In this document: in pieces, positions 1 through 6,493 of the stretch
Position numbering within the stretch: position 1 is the first letter of the stretch
Layout: the number at the start of each line of letters is the position of its first letter
Source of the DNA: JBCBTD01 sp039818825
GTDB lineage: Bacteria; Pseudomonadota; Alphaproteobacteria; Geminicoccales; Geminicoccaceae
Length of the DNA: 8,650 nt
Direction: 5' to 3'
Assembly (NCBI GenBank): GCA_039818825.1
Contig: JBCBTD010000107.1
Location: 1 to 8,650, forward strand
Made by a program: the position numbers and the translations under genes
Notes under the pieces: model-generated
The model's database searches: none
The model's input: only the letters and a program-made list of their open reading frames with translations
Told to the model about the DNA's origin: nothing

Positions 1-382
1 CCTGCAGCACGGCCACCGTCCGGCGGAACAGCTTGCGGCCGAGACCGGCGCCCTGGTGCTCTGGCAGAACGTAGAGTGTGTGGATTTCCTGGTCGGTACC
101 GAGTGCTCGGTCACGGGCCGGGCCGCCAGTCGAGAAGCCAACCACGGCGCCGTCCCGCGTGGTTGCCACCCGCGCTGCCGTCCGACCGGTCATCAAGACC
201 GAGCGCCAGAACGCCAAGCGTTGCGGATCGTCCGCCCGGGGAAGGGCACGATCGGGCAACAGCCCGCGGTAAGCAGCGTCCCAGGTCCGAGCTTGAACCG
301 CCAGAATCTGGCTCGCATCCGCGACGGTCGCGGCCCGGACGCCGGTCCGTTCGCGAGTTGGGCTCGATGGCGTCGACCGCAC
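1..382 (-). CDS. GNAT family N-acetyltransferase (partial, 3' end beyond window)
   Basis: This is the N-terminal 127 codons of a minus-strand gene that runs off the left edge. GNAT enzymes transfer an acetyl group from acetyl-CoA to an amine on a small molecule or protein; the substrate cannot be read here. The fold signature is clear: an N-terminal strand and helix (VRAATVADASQIL, about residues 15-27), a central strand VVGFSTGG (80-87), and motif A, LYVLPEHQGAGLGRKL (103-118). Motif A contains the acetyl-CoA pyrophosphate loop Q110-x-x-G113-x-G115. There is no ATG in this frame before residue 64. I place the start at the GTG at 382-380 because AAGGGGAA (394-387 on the minus strand) sits five or so bases upstream, and a stop codon lies a short way upstream in frame. 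The gene is divergent from the GST at 460. The family call is firm; the substrate is unknown. Confidence 0.85.
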   Translation of the reverse strand, partial: MRSTPSSPTRERTGVRAATVADASQILAVQARTWDAAYRGLLPDRALPRADDPQRLAFWRSVLMTGRTAARVATTRDGAVVGFSTGGPARDRALGTDQEIHTLYVLPEHQGAGLGRKLFRRTVAVLQ

Positions 383-459
383 CGACTTCCCCTTGCCGAC
401 ACTTCCCTACTCTACGAAGGTATGTAGTCGGATAGCCGCTGGAACGAGAAAGGCGCAGC
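383..459. promoter_or_regulatory. Divergent intergenic region between GNAT and GST genes
   Basis: This 77-base gap separates two head-to-head genes, so promoters for both must lie here or inside the neighbouring coding ends. It holds the Shine-Dalgarno of the GNAT gene (387-394, read on the minus strand) and that of the GST gene (GAGAAAGG, 446-453). TTGCCG at 393 and TATGTA at 421 resemble -35 and -10 boxes, but their 22-base spacing is too long for a standard sigma-70 promoter. I therefore do not call a specific promoter. Confidence 0.4.
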
Positions 460-1080
460 ATGCTTCGTATCTGGGGGCGACTCAATTCGGTCAACGTTCA
501 GAAGGTCGTGTGGTGCGCGGCCGAGTTGCGCCTGGCGTTCGAACGCGTTGACGCCGGAGGCAGCTTCGGCCGCCTGGATGACGCCAGCTACCGCGCCAAG
601 AACCCCAACCAACGGATTCCGACCCTCGAAGATGGCAGCGTGATCGTTTGGGAGAGCCACGCCATCCTCCGTTATCTCGGCGCGACCTATGGCGCCGGTC
701 GGTTGTGGCCGACGAGTGCGGTCGACCGTGCGCCGGTCGACATGTGGCTCGATTGGTACCACTGCGAAGGCTACGTGCTGATGCGGGACGTCTTCTGGAA
801 CTTGGTTCGCACGCCGCCCGCCGAGCGCGACACGGCGCTGATCGAGCGCAACCGCGCGGCGCTCGATGCCAAGTTGGCGATGGTCGACGACGCGCTGCGG
901 CTGCGGCCCTTCATCGCTGGCGACGGCTTCACCATCGCGGACATCGCCATGGGCCTGCTCGCCGACCGGTGGTTCAGACTGGACATCCGGCGGAGCGAAC
1001 GGCCGAACTTGCGGCGCTGGTACGACGGTCTCGCGGCACGGCCGGCCTTCAAAGAGTATTGTGCGGCGCCGTTGACCTGA
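460..1080 (+). CDS. Glutathione S-transferase family protein
   Basis: This 206-residue protein has the usual length and two-domain layout of cytosolic bacterial GSTs, which conjugate or reduce substrates with glutathione. The thioredoxin-like N-terminal domain covers about residues 1-80. It opens with IWGRLNSVNVQKVVW, where S10 (or neighbouring N9/N12) is at the usual catalytic position of the Ser-type bacterial families. It then has the cis-proline loop QRIPTL (P54) and the glutathione gamma-glutamyl binding pair E65-S66 in VWESHAILRYL. The all-helical C-terminal domain carries the N-capping box T158-I-A-D161 in GDGFTIADIAMG. The start ATG follows GAGAAAGG at 446-453, six bases away. The gene stands alone: the next gene begins 100 bases later and GNAT lies divergently upstream. 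The family is certain, while the physiological substrate is not indicated. Confidence 0.93.
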   Translation: MLRIWGRLNSVNVQKVVWCAAELRLAFERVDAGGSFGRLDDASYRAKNPNQRIPTLEDGSVIVWESHAILRYLGATYGAGRLWPTSAVDRAPVDMWLDWYHCEGYVLMRDVFWNLVRTPPAERDTALIERNRAALDAKLAMVDDALRLRPFIAGDGFTIADIAMGLLADRWFRLDIRRSERPNLRRWYDGLAARPAFKEYCAAPLT

Positions 1081-1180
1081 GCCGGTCGATGGCGCGTTCC
1101 CGACAGAGCGTGATTCTCGGTGGCGGTGTGCTACCTGTCTGCGACACCCCCTCGATCACCCTGCACCCCCGGGACCATGC
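1081..1180. other. Intergenic gap upstream of the putative four-gene operon
   Basis: This 100-base gap follows the GST stop and precedes the flavin reductase. I see no hairpin with a U tract that would mark an intrinsic terminator. A small imperfect stem (1119-1124 with 1130-1135, one G-U pair) has no U run. No convincing -35/-10 pair is visible, so the operon promoter is presumed but not located. Confidence 0.3.
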
Positions 1181-1705
1181 ATGGCACCTCACCAGGTCGA
1201 GACGTCTGCGCCGCCGGTCGGCGAGCCCGTCGACGACTTGCGCGCCTACCGTCGCGCCCTCGGCAGCTTCGCCACCGGCGTGACCGTCGTCACGACGGCG
1301 ACGCCCGACGGCCGCCTGGCCGGGCTGACCGTCAATTCGTTCGCCAGCGTCTCGTTGGAGCCACCCCTGGTGTCGTGGTGCCTCTCGCGCAACGCCCTGA
1401 GCCGCGACCTCTTCTTTGCTGGCAGCCACTTCGCCGTGAACGTGCTCTCCGTGCATCAGGTCGATCTCGTCCGGCACTTCGCCAAGCGAACCCTCGACAA
1501 GTTCGGCGTCGTCGAAACGACGCCGGGGCTGGGTGGGGCGCCGTTGCTGCCGGAGGTGTCGGCGCGGTTCGAATGCCGCAACGTGGGCCGCTACGAGGGC
1601 GGCGATCACGCCATACACCTGGGCGAAGTCGAACGTTATCATCGGTTCGATCGCGAGCCGCTGGTGTTCCTCGGTGGACGCTTCGGCCGGCTGGCCGATG
1701 GCTGA
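1181..1705 (+). CDS. Flavin reductase family protein (HpaC-like, FMN-binding split barrel)
   Basis: The 174-residue product matches the length and motifs of the short-chain flavin reductases (HpaC/DIM6-NTAB family). These use NAD(P)H to reduce FMN or FAD and usually hand the reduced flavin to a partner oxygenase. Visible hallmarks are RRALGSFATGVTVVTT (24-39), the flavin-binding stretch LTVNSFASVSLEPPLV (49-64), FAVNVLS (84-90), and the conserved GGDHAIHLGEVE (140-151) with its central His. The first 17 or so residues are a variable tail. The ATG at 1181 has only a weak GGGA upstream (1171-1174 region). Another ATG four bases earlier (1177) is in a different frame, both lying in the palindrome CCATGCATGG at 1175-1184. 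The stop overlaps the start of the next gene, indicating translational coupling. Its role is probably to supply electrons or reduced flavin to an oxidative partner, possibly the DUF3445 protein in the same operon; that is inference. Confidence 0.9.
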   Translation: MAPHQVETSAPPVGEPVDDLRAYRRALGSFATGVTVVTTATPDGRLAGLTVNSFASVSLEPPLVSWCLSRNALSRDLFFAGSHFAVNVLSVHQVDLVRHFAKRTLDKFGVVETTPGLGGAPLLPEVSARFECRNVGRYEGGDHAIHLGEVERYHRFDREPLVFLGGRFGRLADG

Positions 1706-2105
1706 GGGTTGGCACGCCATCGCGGCATCGAGCCCGTTCATGCAAGCGTTGGGTGTCGAGATCGAAGCTTGGGAGGCGGGGTTCGTCCGGCTCGCGGCCC
1801 CGGTGGCGCCATGGCACGCCAATCGCGGCGGACTGGTCCATGGCGGCATCACGTCCGGCCTGTTGGATACGGCGGCTGGCCTTGCCGGCACGTTCACCCC
1901 GCCCGGTGAGCCGGCGCGGTTCGCCGTCACGTTGTCGCTGACCGTCAACTACCTGGAGCCGCCGAAGGGTGGTGAGCTCGTCGCCGAGGGTCGTGTCATG
2001 AGGGCCGGTCGGCGCGTCTTCTTCGCCGACGCCAACCTGCTCGATCGGCAGGGCCAGCGGCTTGCCAATGGCAGCGGCGTGTTCCGCCTGATGCCCGCCC
2101 GCTGA
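1698..2105 (+). CDS. Hotdog-fold thioesterase (PaaI/acyl-CoA thioesterase family)
   Basis: The 135-residue protein is a single hotdog domain of the PaaI type, which hydrolyses acyl- or aryl-CoA thioesters. The core motif is NRGGLVHGGITSGLLDTAAG (42-61). In it, N42 and the H48-G49-G50 turn start the hot-dog helix, and D57 is in the position of the catalytic acid. It is followed by the strand TLSLTVNYLEPP (78-89) and the C-terminal strands VAEGRVMRAGRRVFFADANL (95-114). The reading frame is open further upstream (to 1533), but that part overlaps the flavin reductase. The ATG at 1698 gives a standard-length protein and overlaps the preceding stop as ATGGCTGA (8 bases), a typical coupled start. 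The specific CoA ester is not predictable. Its place between a reductase and an oxidative demethylase-like gene may mean a shared catabolic route or simple co-transcription. Confidence 0.9.
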   Translation: MAEGWHAIAASSPFMQALGVEIEAWEAGFVRLAAPVAPWHANRGGLVHGGITSGLLDTAAGLAGTFTPPGEPARFAVTLSLTVNYLEPPKGGELVAEGRVMRAGRRVFFADANLLDRQGQRLANGSGVFRLMPAR

Positions 2106-2179
2106 CCCATGGTCAGGATCAGCAGCCATGCCGCCATGCCGACGGTCTTCGCTGATGGCCCCCGTCGTCTGACCATGGG
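2106..2179. repeat. 11-bp perfect inverted repeat spanning the DUF3445 start codon
   Basis: CCCATGGTCAG (2106-2116) and CTGACCATGGG (2169-2179) are exact reverse complements separated by 52 bases. The left arm contains the ATG at 2109 and the right arm contains the in-frame ATG at 2175. In mRNA the arms could pair and cover both candidate start codons. Whether it forms or regulates anything is unproven; a chance repeat of this size in 8.6 kb of GC-rich DNA is possible. Confidence 0.45.
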
Positions 2180-2945
2180 CCTTGGCCGGTTGCCGCCCGA
2201 AGACTGGCTCTTGGTGACCGAGCAGCGCGCCAACGAGTTGGCCGAAAAGCGGCGACTGCTGGCGGTCGGCGCCGAGGTGCTGGCAGAACTAACGGAGGCC
2301 GAAGGCGCCGCGAGCGAGCTGCTGGCGACGATCGAAGCCTATCTGGCGCGGCACCATCCCGAACTCGAGATCGCCATCGACGACGGCCGCGCTTTGGTTC
2401 GCGCAGGTTTGTCGGTCCAGGAGGACCTTTGCCTGCTGCTGCCTGGGCCGGCTGGTCATCGTTTGGTGGCGGCGTTCGTCGCCTTTCCGGCACGGTGGCG
2501 GCTGGCGGACAAGATCGGCCGGCCGCTGGCGACGATCCACGCACCGGTTCCGGGCTTTGCCGAGCGCCTCGGTCAGCCGACCGAAAGGCTGTTCGCCGGG
2601 CTGAAGGACGGGACTGCAGTCTGGCGCGCGAACTGGTCACTGGTCGACGATCCAAGTCTTCACCAACCGCAGCCATCTACGGCCGCCGCTGCCGTGGTGC
2701 CGGAGGCGCTGCACCTGCGCGTCGAGCGGCAGTGCCTGTCGCGGCTGCCCCTGAGCGGTGCGGTCGCATTCACCATCCACACCTTCGTTCGTCCGCTCAC
2801 CGAGGTTGTCGCCGACCCGCGGCTGGCGTTGGCGCTTGCCGATCGGCTCGACGAGATGCCGCCGGACATGCTGGCCTACAAGGCGTTGGACCGATCTGGC
2901 ACGGCGGCTGCACGCTATCTGCGCGAGCAATGCGGTGCTGGCTGA
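2109..2945 (+). CDS. DUF3445 / haem-dependent oxidative N-demethylase alpha-like protein
   Basis: The 278-residue protein matches the DUF3445 family. Its characterised members are the haem-binding alpha subunit of haem-dependent oxidative N-demethylase (HODM) and DmmD of dimethylamine monooxygenase, which convert secondary amines to a primary amine plus formaldehyde using O2 and electrons. Family features in order: MGLGRLPPEDWLLV (23-36), the QEDLCLLLP strand (104-112), LVAAFVAFPARWRLADKIGR (119-138), IHAPVPGF (143-150), RANWSLVDD (173-181), and the strongly conserved LRVERQCLSRLP (203-214) with FTIHTF (221-226). The ATG at 2109 lies 3 bases after the previous stop and has no clear Shine-Dalgarno, so coupling is likely. 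In-frame ATGs at 2136 and 2175 are alternatives; the last begins right at the family's MGL motif. No iron-sulfur reductase subunit gene is in the window. The family is secure; the substrate is unknown, and many family members are uncharacterised. Confidence 0.87.
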   Translation: MVRISSHAAMPTVFADGPRRLTMGLGRLPPEDWLLVTEQRANELAEKRRLLAVGAEVLAELTEAEGAASELLATIEAYLARHHPELEIAIDDGRALVRAGLSVQEDLCLLLPGPAGHRLVAAFVAFPARWRLADKIGRPLATIHAPVPGFAERLGQPTERLFAGLKDGTAVWRANWSLVDDPSLHQPQPSTAAAAVVPEALHLRVERQCLSRLPLSGAVAFTIHTFVRPLTEVVADPRLALALADRLDEMPPDMLAYKALDRSGTAAARYLREQCGAG

Positions 2946-2987
2946 CTGGTTGGGTTCGGCCGCCGATGCTGTGGTGCGGACATGAGT

Positions 2988-2995
2988 GAGGGGAG
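2988..2995 (+). promoter_or_regulatory. Shine-Dalgarno of pyruvate carboxylase (decides the start)
   Basis: GAGGGGAG lies seven bases before the ATG at 3003. It lies inside the longer reading frame that could begin at the ATG at 2982, so it favours 3003 as the real start. The protein then begins MRPIQRLLVANRSEIA, as biotin carboxylase domains usually do, without the extra MSEGSSS. Confidence 0.75.
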
Positions 2996-3002
2996 TTCGT
3001 CG

Positions 3003-6000
3003 ATGCGTCCTATCCAGCGCTTGCTGGTGGCCAACCGGTCGGAGATCGCGATCCGCGTGTTTCGTGGTGCGACCGAACTCGGGATTCGTACCGTCGCGGT
3101 GTACGCCCGAGAGGATCGCCTGTCGCTGCATCGCTTCAAGGCCGACGAGGCCTACGAGGTGGGCACCGGAAAGGGGCCGATCGACGCCTATCTGGACATC
3201 GACGACGTCCTCCGCATCGCCCGCGCCGCCGAGATCGACGCGATCCACCCGGGCTACGGTTTCCTCGCCGAAAGTCCGGAGTTCGCCGATGCGTGCGCCG
3301 CCGCCGGGATCACCTTCATCGGCCCTTCGGCCGACGCCATGCGCCGGCTCGGCAACAAGGTCTCGGCGCGCGAGCTTGCCGCCGCCGTCGGTGTGCCGGT
3401 GATCCCGGCGACCGGGCCTTTGCCGGACGACCCGGCGACCGTGGCGCGGCTCGCGGCCGAGGTCGGTTACCCGCTTATGCTCAAGGCATCTTGGGGTGGG
3501 GGCGGGCGCGGGATGCGCGTCGTCGAGGACGAGGCCGGGCTGATGGAGGCCGTCGGCTCCGCCAAGCGCGAAGCCAAGGCCGCTTTCGGCAAAGACGAGG
3601 TCTACCTGGAGAAGTTGATCCGGCGAGCGCGGCACGTCGAGGTCCAGCTTCTGGGCGACGCCCACGGCGCGCTGGTGCACCTGTTCGAGCGCGACTGCTC
3701 GATCCAACGCCGCAACCAGAAGGTCATCGAGCGCGCGCCGGCGCCCTACGTCGATCCGCCGCTGCGGCAACGGCTCGGCGAGGCCGCGTGCGCGATCGGC
3801 CGCGAGGTCGACTATCGAGGGGCCGGCACCGTCGAGTTCCTGATGGATGCCGACAGCGGCGCTTTCTACTTCATCGAGGTCAACCCGCGGATTCAGGTCG
3901 AGCATACGGTCACCGAAGAAGTGACCGGGATCGACGTCGTCAAAGCCCAGATCAGGATCGCCGAGGGGGGCCGCATCGGCGTTCCCGAAGAAACCGGCAT
4001 CCCCGTTCAAGCTTCCATCCGGCTCGACGGTCACGCATTGCAGTGCCGGATCACGACCGAAGACCCGGAGAACAACTTCATCCCGGACTACGGTCGCATC
4101 ATCGCTTATCGCGGCGCGATGGGCTTCGGCATTCGGGTCGACGGCGGCACCGCTTACTCGGGCGCTCTCGTCACCCGCTACTACGACGCGCTCCTGGAGA
4201 AGGTGACGGCCTGGGCACCGACGCCGGACGAGGTTGTCGACCGGATGTTGCGGGCGCTGACCGAGTACCGGATCAGGGGGGTGGCGACCAACCTGACCTT
4301 CCTCGAGGCGTTGCTCCGGCACCCGACGTTTCGCGATTCGAGCTACACGACGCGGTTCATCGACGACACGCGCGAGCTGTTCGACATCGCTCAGCCTCAG
4401 GATCGCGCGACCCGCCTGCTCAGCTACGTCGCCGACGTTACGGTCAATGGCCAACCCGACGTCCGCGATCGGCCGAAGCCTCCGCCCACCGTGCGCGAGC
4501 CCATCGCCCCGACGTTCGATCTCGATCCGCTGCCAGGCACGCGCCAACGGCTCGACGCGCTCGGCCCACGCGCCTTCGCCGCATGGATGAAGGCCGAGCG
4601 CCGTGTGCTCGTCACCGACACCACCATGCGCGATGCTCACCAGTCGCTGCTGGCAACGCGTATGCGCGGCTACGATCTCGTCGAAGTCGCGGACGCTTAC
4701 GCTCGCGGCCTGCCGGGCCTGTTCTCACTGGAATGTTGGGGCGGTGCCACGTTCGACGTCGCCATGCGGTTCCTGTTCGAGGACCCGTGGGAGCGGCTCG
4801 TCCAGGTGCGCGAGCGGGTGCCGAACGTGTTGACGCAGATGTTGCTGCGCGGCGCCAACGGCGTCGGCTACACCAACTACCCGGACAACGTCGTCCGCGC
4901 GTTCATCGCCGAAGCCGCCAACGCCGGCATGGACGTCTTCCGCATCTTCGACTGCCTCAACTGGGTCGAGAACATGCGGGTGGCGATCGATGCTGTCGGC
5001 GAGAGCGGCAAATTGATCGAAGGCGCCATCTGCTACACGGGCGACATCCTCGACCCCGACCGCGCCAAGTACTCGCTCCGCTACTATGTCGACTTGGCGA
5101 AGGAGCTCGAGGCTGCCGGTTGTCACGTGCTCGGCCTGAAGGACATGGCGGGACTGTTGAAGCCGGCGGCGGCGCGCACCCTCGTCACGGCCTTGAAGGA
5201 TGCGGTCGACCTGCCGATCCACTTCCACACTCACGACACGTCGGGCATCGCGGGCGCCTCGATCCTTGCTGCGGTCGATGCGGGTGTCGACGCGGTCGAT
5301 GCGGCGATGGACTCGATGAGCGGCACGACCTCACAGCCGTGCCTGGGCTCGATCGTCGAAGCGCTCCGCTACACCGAGCGGGAGACCGGCCTCGATCCCG
5401 AGGCCATCCGGCAGGTGTCGTTCTACTGGGAAGCCGTCCGCGCCCAGTACCGGGCGTTCGAAAGCGATCTCTTGAGCGGTGCGAGTGAAGTCTACCTGCA
5501 CGAGATGCCAGGCGGACAGTTCACCAACTTGCGTGCGCAGGCGCGTTCGATGGGTCTGGAAGAGCGTTGGCACGACGTCGCTGCGCGCTATCGCGAGGCG
5601 AACGATCTCTGCGGCGACATCGTCAAGGTGACGCCCTCGTCGAAGGTGGTGGGCGATCTGGCACTGATGATGGTGAGCCAAGGGCTGAGCGCAGCGGACG
5701 TGGTCGATCCCGACAAGGACGTCGCTCTGCCAGGTTCGGTGGTCGAGATGCTTCGGGGCGACCTTGGTCAGCCACCCGGCGGCTGGCCCGAGGCACTACA
5801 GCGGAAGGCCCTTGGCGACGAGGCGCCGATCACCGTCCGCCCGGGATCGTTGATGCCGCCGGCGGACCTCCAGAAGGCACGTGAGACCGCCGAAGGGGCC
5901 TGCGGGCGCAAGCTCAGCAACCAGGAGTTCGCCGCCTACCTGATGTATCCGAAGGTCTTCACGGACTACGCAGCCATCAACGCCGACTACGGCCCGGTGT

Positions 6001-6455
6001 TCGCGTTGCCTACCCGCGTCTTTTACTACGGCATGACGCCTGGCGAGGAGATCCACGTCGACATCGAACGCGGCAAGCGGCTGATCATACAGCTGACGGC
6101 GGTCGGAACCACCCATGACGACGGGCGGGTCGAGGTGTTCTTCGAGATGAACGGCCAGCCGCGGGTGGTGTCCGTGCCCAATCGCGGCGTCCAGGCGACC
6201 CGGCCGGCCGCACGCAAGGCCGACCCAGGCAACGCGGCGCACGTCGGCGCGCCGATGCCCGGGGTCGTCGGCGCCATTCTGGTGCAGCAGGGCCAACAGG
6301 TGGCGGCAGGCGACGCGCTCATGACGTTGGAAGCGATGAAGATGGAGACCTCGCTGCGTGCCCCTCACGCGGGCACCGTTGCGGAGATCGCCATCGAACC
6401 GCACGCTCAGGTCGATGCGAAGGATTTGTTGATCGTGTTGACACCAACGGCATGA
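3003..6455 (+). CDS. pyc: Pyruvate carboxylase (single-chain, biotin-dependent)
   Basis: This cytosolic enzyme carboxylates pyruvate to oxaloacetate with ATP and bicarbonate, refilling the TCA cycle. At 1150 residues it is full length for the single-chain form. The biotin carboxylase domain (about 1-450) has HPGYGFLAE, the ATP glycine loop W164-GGGGRGM (165-171), ERDCSIQRRNQK (229-240) and the catalytic FIEVNPRIQVEH (290-301; E292, N294, R296). The carboxyltransferase domain (about 530-800) has DTTMRDAHQ (539-547), GLKDMAGLL with K713 at the position of the carbamylated metal-ligand lysine, and HFHTHD with H742 and H744. VTPSSKVVGD holds T877, matching the catalytic threonine of the Rhizobium etli enzyme by spacing. 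A C-terminal biotinyl domain carries EAMKMET with biotin acceptor K1113. No frameshift or missing motif was seen. It ends the four-gene run, 57 bases after the DUF3445 gene, with its own strong Shine-Dalgarno, so it may also be expressed independently. Confidence 0.98.
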   Translation: MRPIQRLLVANRSEIAIRVFRGATELGIRTVAVYAREDRLSLHRFKADEAYEVGTGKGPIDAYLDIDDVLRIARAAEIDAIHPGYGFLAESPEFADACAAAGITFIGPSADAMRRLGNKVSARELAAAVGVPVIPATGPLPDDPATVARLAAEVGYPLMLKASWGGGGRGMRVVEDEAGLMEAVGSAKREAKAAFGKDEVYLEKLIRRARHVEVQLLGDAHGALVHLFERDCSIQRRNQKVIERAPAPYVDPPLRQRLGEAACAIGREVDYRGAGTVEFLMDADSGAFYFIEVNPRIQVEHTVTEEVTGIDVVKAQIRIAEGGRIGVPEETGIPVQASIRLDGHALQCRITTEDPENNFIPDYGRIIAYRGAMGFGIRVDGGTAYSGALVTRYYDALLEKVTAWAPTPDEVVDRMLRALTEYRIRGVATNLTFLEALLRHPTFRDSSYTTRFIDDTRELFDIAQPQDRATRLLSYVADVTVNGQPDVRDRPKPPPTVREPIAPTFDLDPLPGTRQRLDALGPRAFAAWMKAERRVLVTDTTMRDAHQSLLATRMRGYDLVEVADAYARGLPGLFSLECWGGATFDVAMRFLFEDPWERLVQVRERVPNVLTQMLLRGANGVGYTNYPDNVVRAFIAEAANAGMDVFRIFDCLNWVENMRVAIDAVGESGKLIEGAICYTGDILDPDRAKYSLRYYVDLAKELEAAGCHVLGLKDMAGLLKPAAARTLVTALKDAVDLPIHFHTHDTSGIAGASILAAVDAGVDAVDAAMDSMSGTTSQPCLGSIVEALRYTERETGLDPEAIRQVSFYWEAVRAQYRAFESDLLSGASEVYLHEMPGGQFTNLRAQARSMGLEERWHDVAARYREANDLCGDIVKVTPSSKVVGDLALMMVSQGLSAADVVDPDKDVALPGSVVEMLRGDLGQPPGGWPEALQRKALGDEAPITVRPGSLMPPADLQKARETAEGACGRKLSNQEFAAYLMYPKVFTDYAAINADYGPVFALPTRVFYYGMTPGEEIHVDIERGKRLIIQLTAVGTTHDDGRVEVFFEMNGQPRVVSVPNRGVQATRPAARKADPGNAAHVGAPMPGVVGAILVQQGQQVAAGDALMTLEAMKMETSLRAPHAGTVAEIAIEPHAQVDAKDLLIVLTPTA

Positions 6456-6481
6456 CGGTCGCGGGGCGCAAGGGCCGACCG
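6456..6481. terminator. Possible hairpin between convergent genes
   Basis: CGGTCG (6456-6461) and CGACCG (6476-6481) are perfect reverse complements flanking a 14-base loop in the 38-base gap between the pyruvate carboxylase stop and the stop of the convergent TRIC gene. There is no U tract on either strand. It could be a weak bidirectional terminator or chance; position is the main argument. Confidence 0.22.
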
Positions 6482-6493
6482 GGATGCCGCTGC

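Noticed and set aside
393..426. TTGCCG and TATGTA as a sigma-70 promoter for the GST gene
   Set aside because: The spacer is 22 bases, well outside the normal 16-18.
1119..1135. Small stem after the GST gene as an intrinsic terminator
   Set aside because: It has a six-pair stem with one G-U and no U tract, so it is not convincing.
1175..1184. Palindrome CCATGCATGG at the flavin reductase start as an operator
   Set aside because: A single 10-bp palindrome containing two overlapping ATG contexts is easily coincidental, and no second copy was seen.
1049..1948. 299-codon minus-strand frame opposite the flavin reductase and thioesterase
   Set aside because: It is antisense to two well-supported genes and has a low-complexity composition without motifs.
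2637..4640. 667-codon open frame on the minus strand across DUF3445 and pyruvate carboxylase
   Set aside because: It is antisense to two genes with clear family motifs, its translation is rich in Arg, Asp, Gly and Val without recognisable domains, and GC-biased third positions commonly leave such frames open.
3293..5488. 731-codon plus-strand frame inside pyruvate carboxylase
   Set aside because: It is an out-of-frame shadow: very Arg-rich, no domain, and wholly inside an intact enzyme gene.
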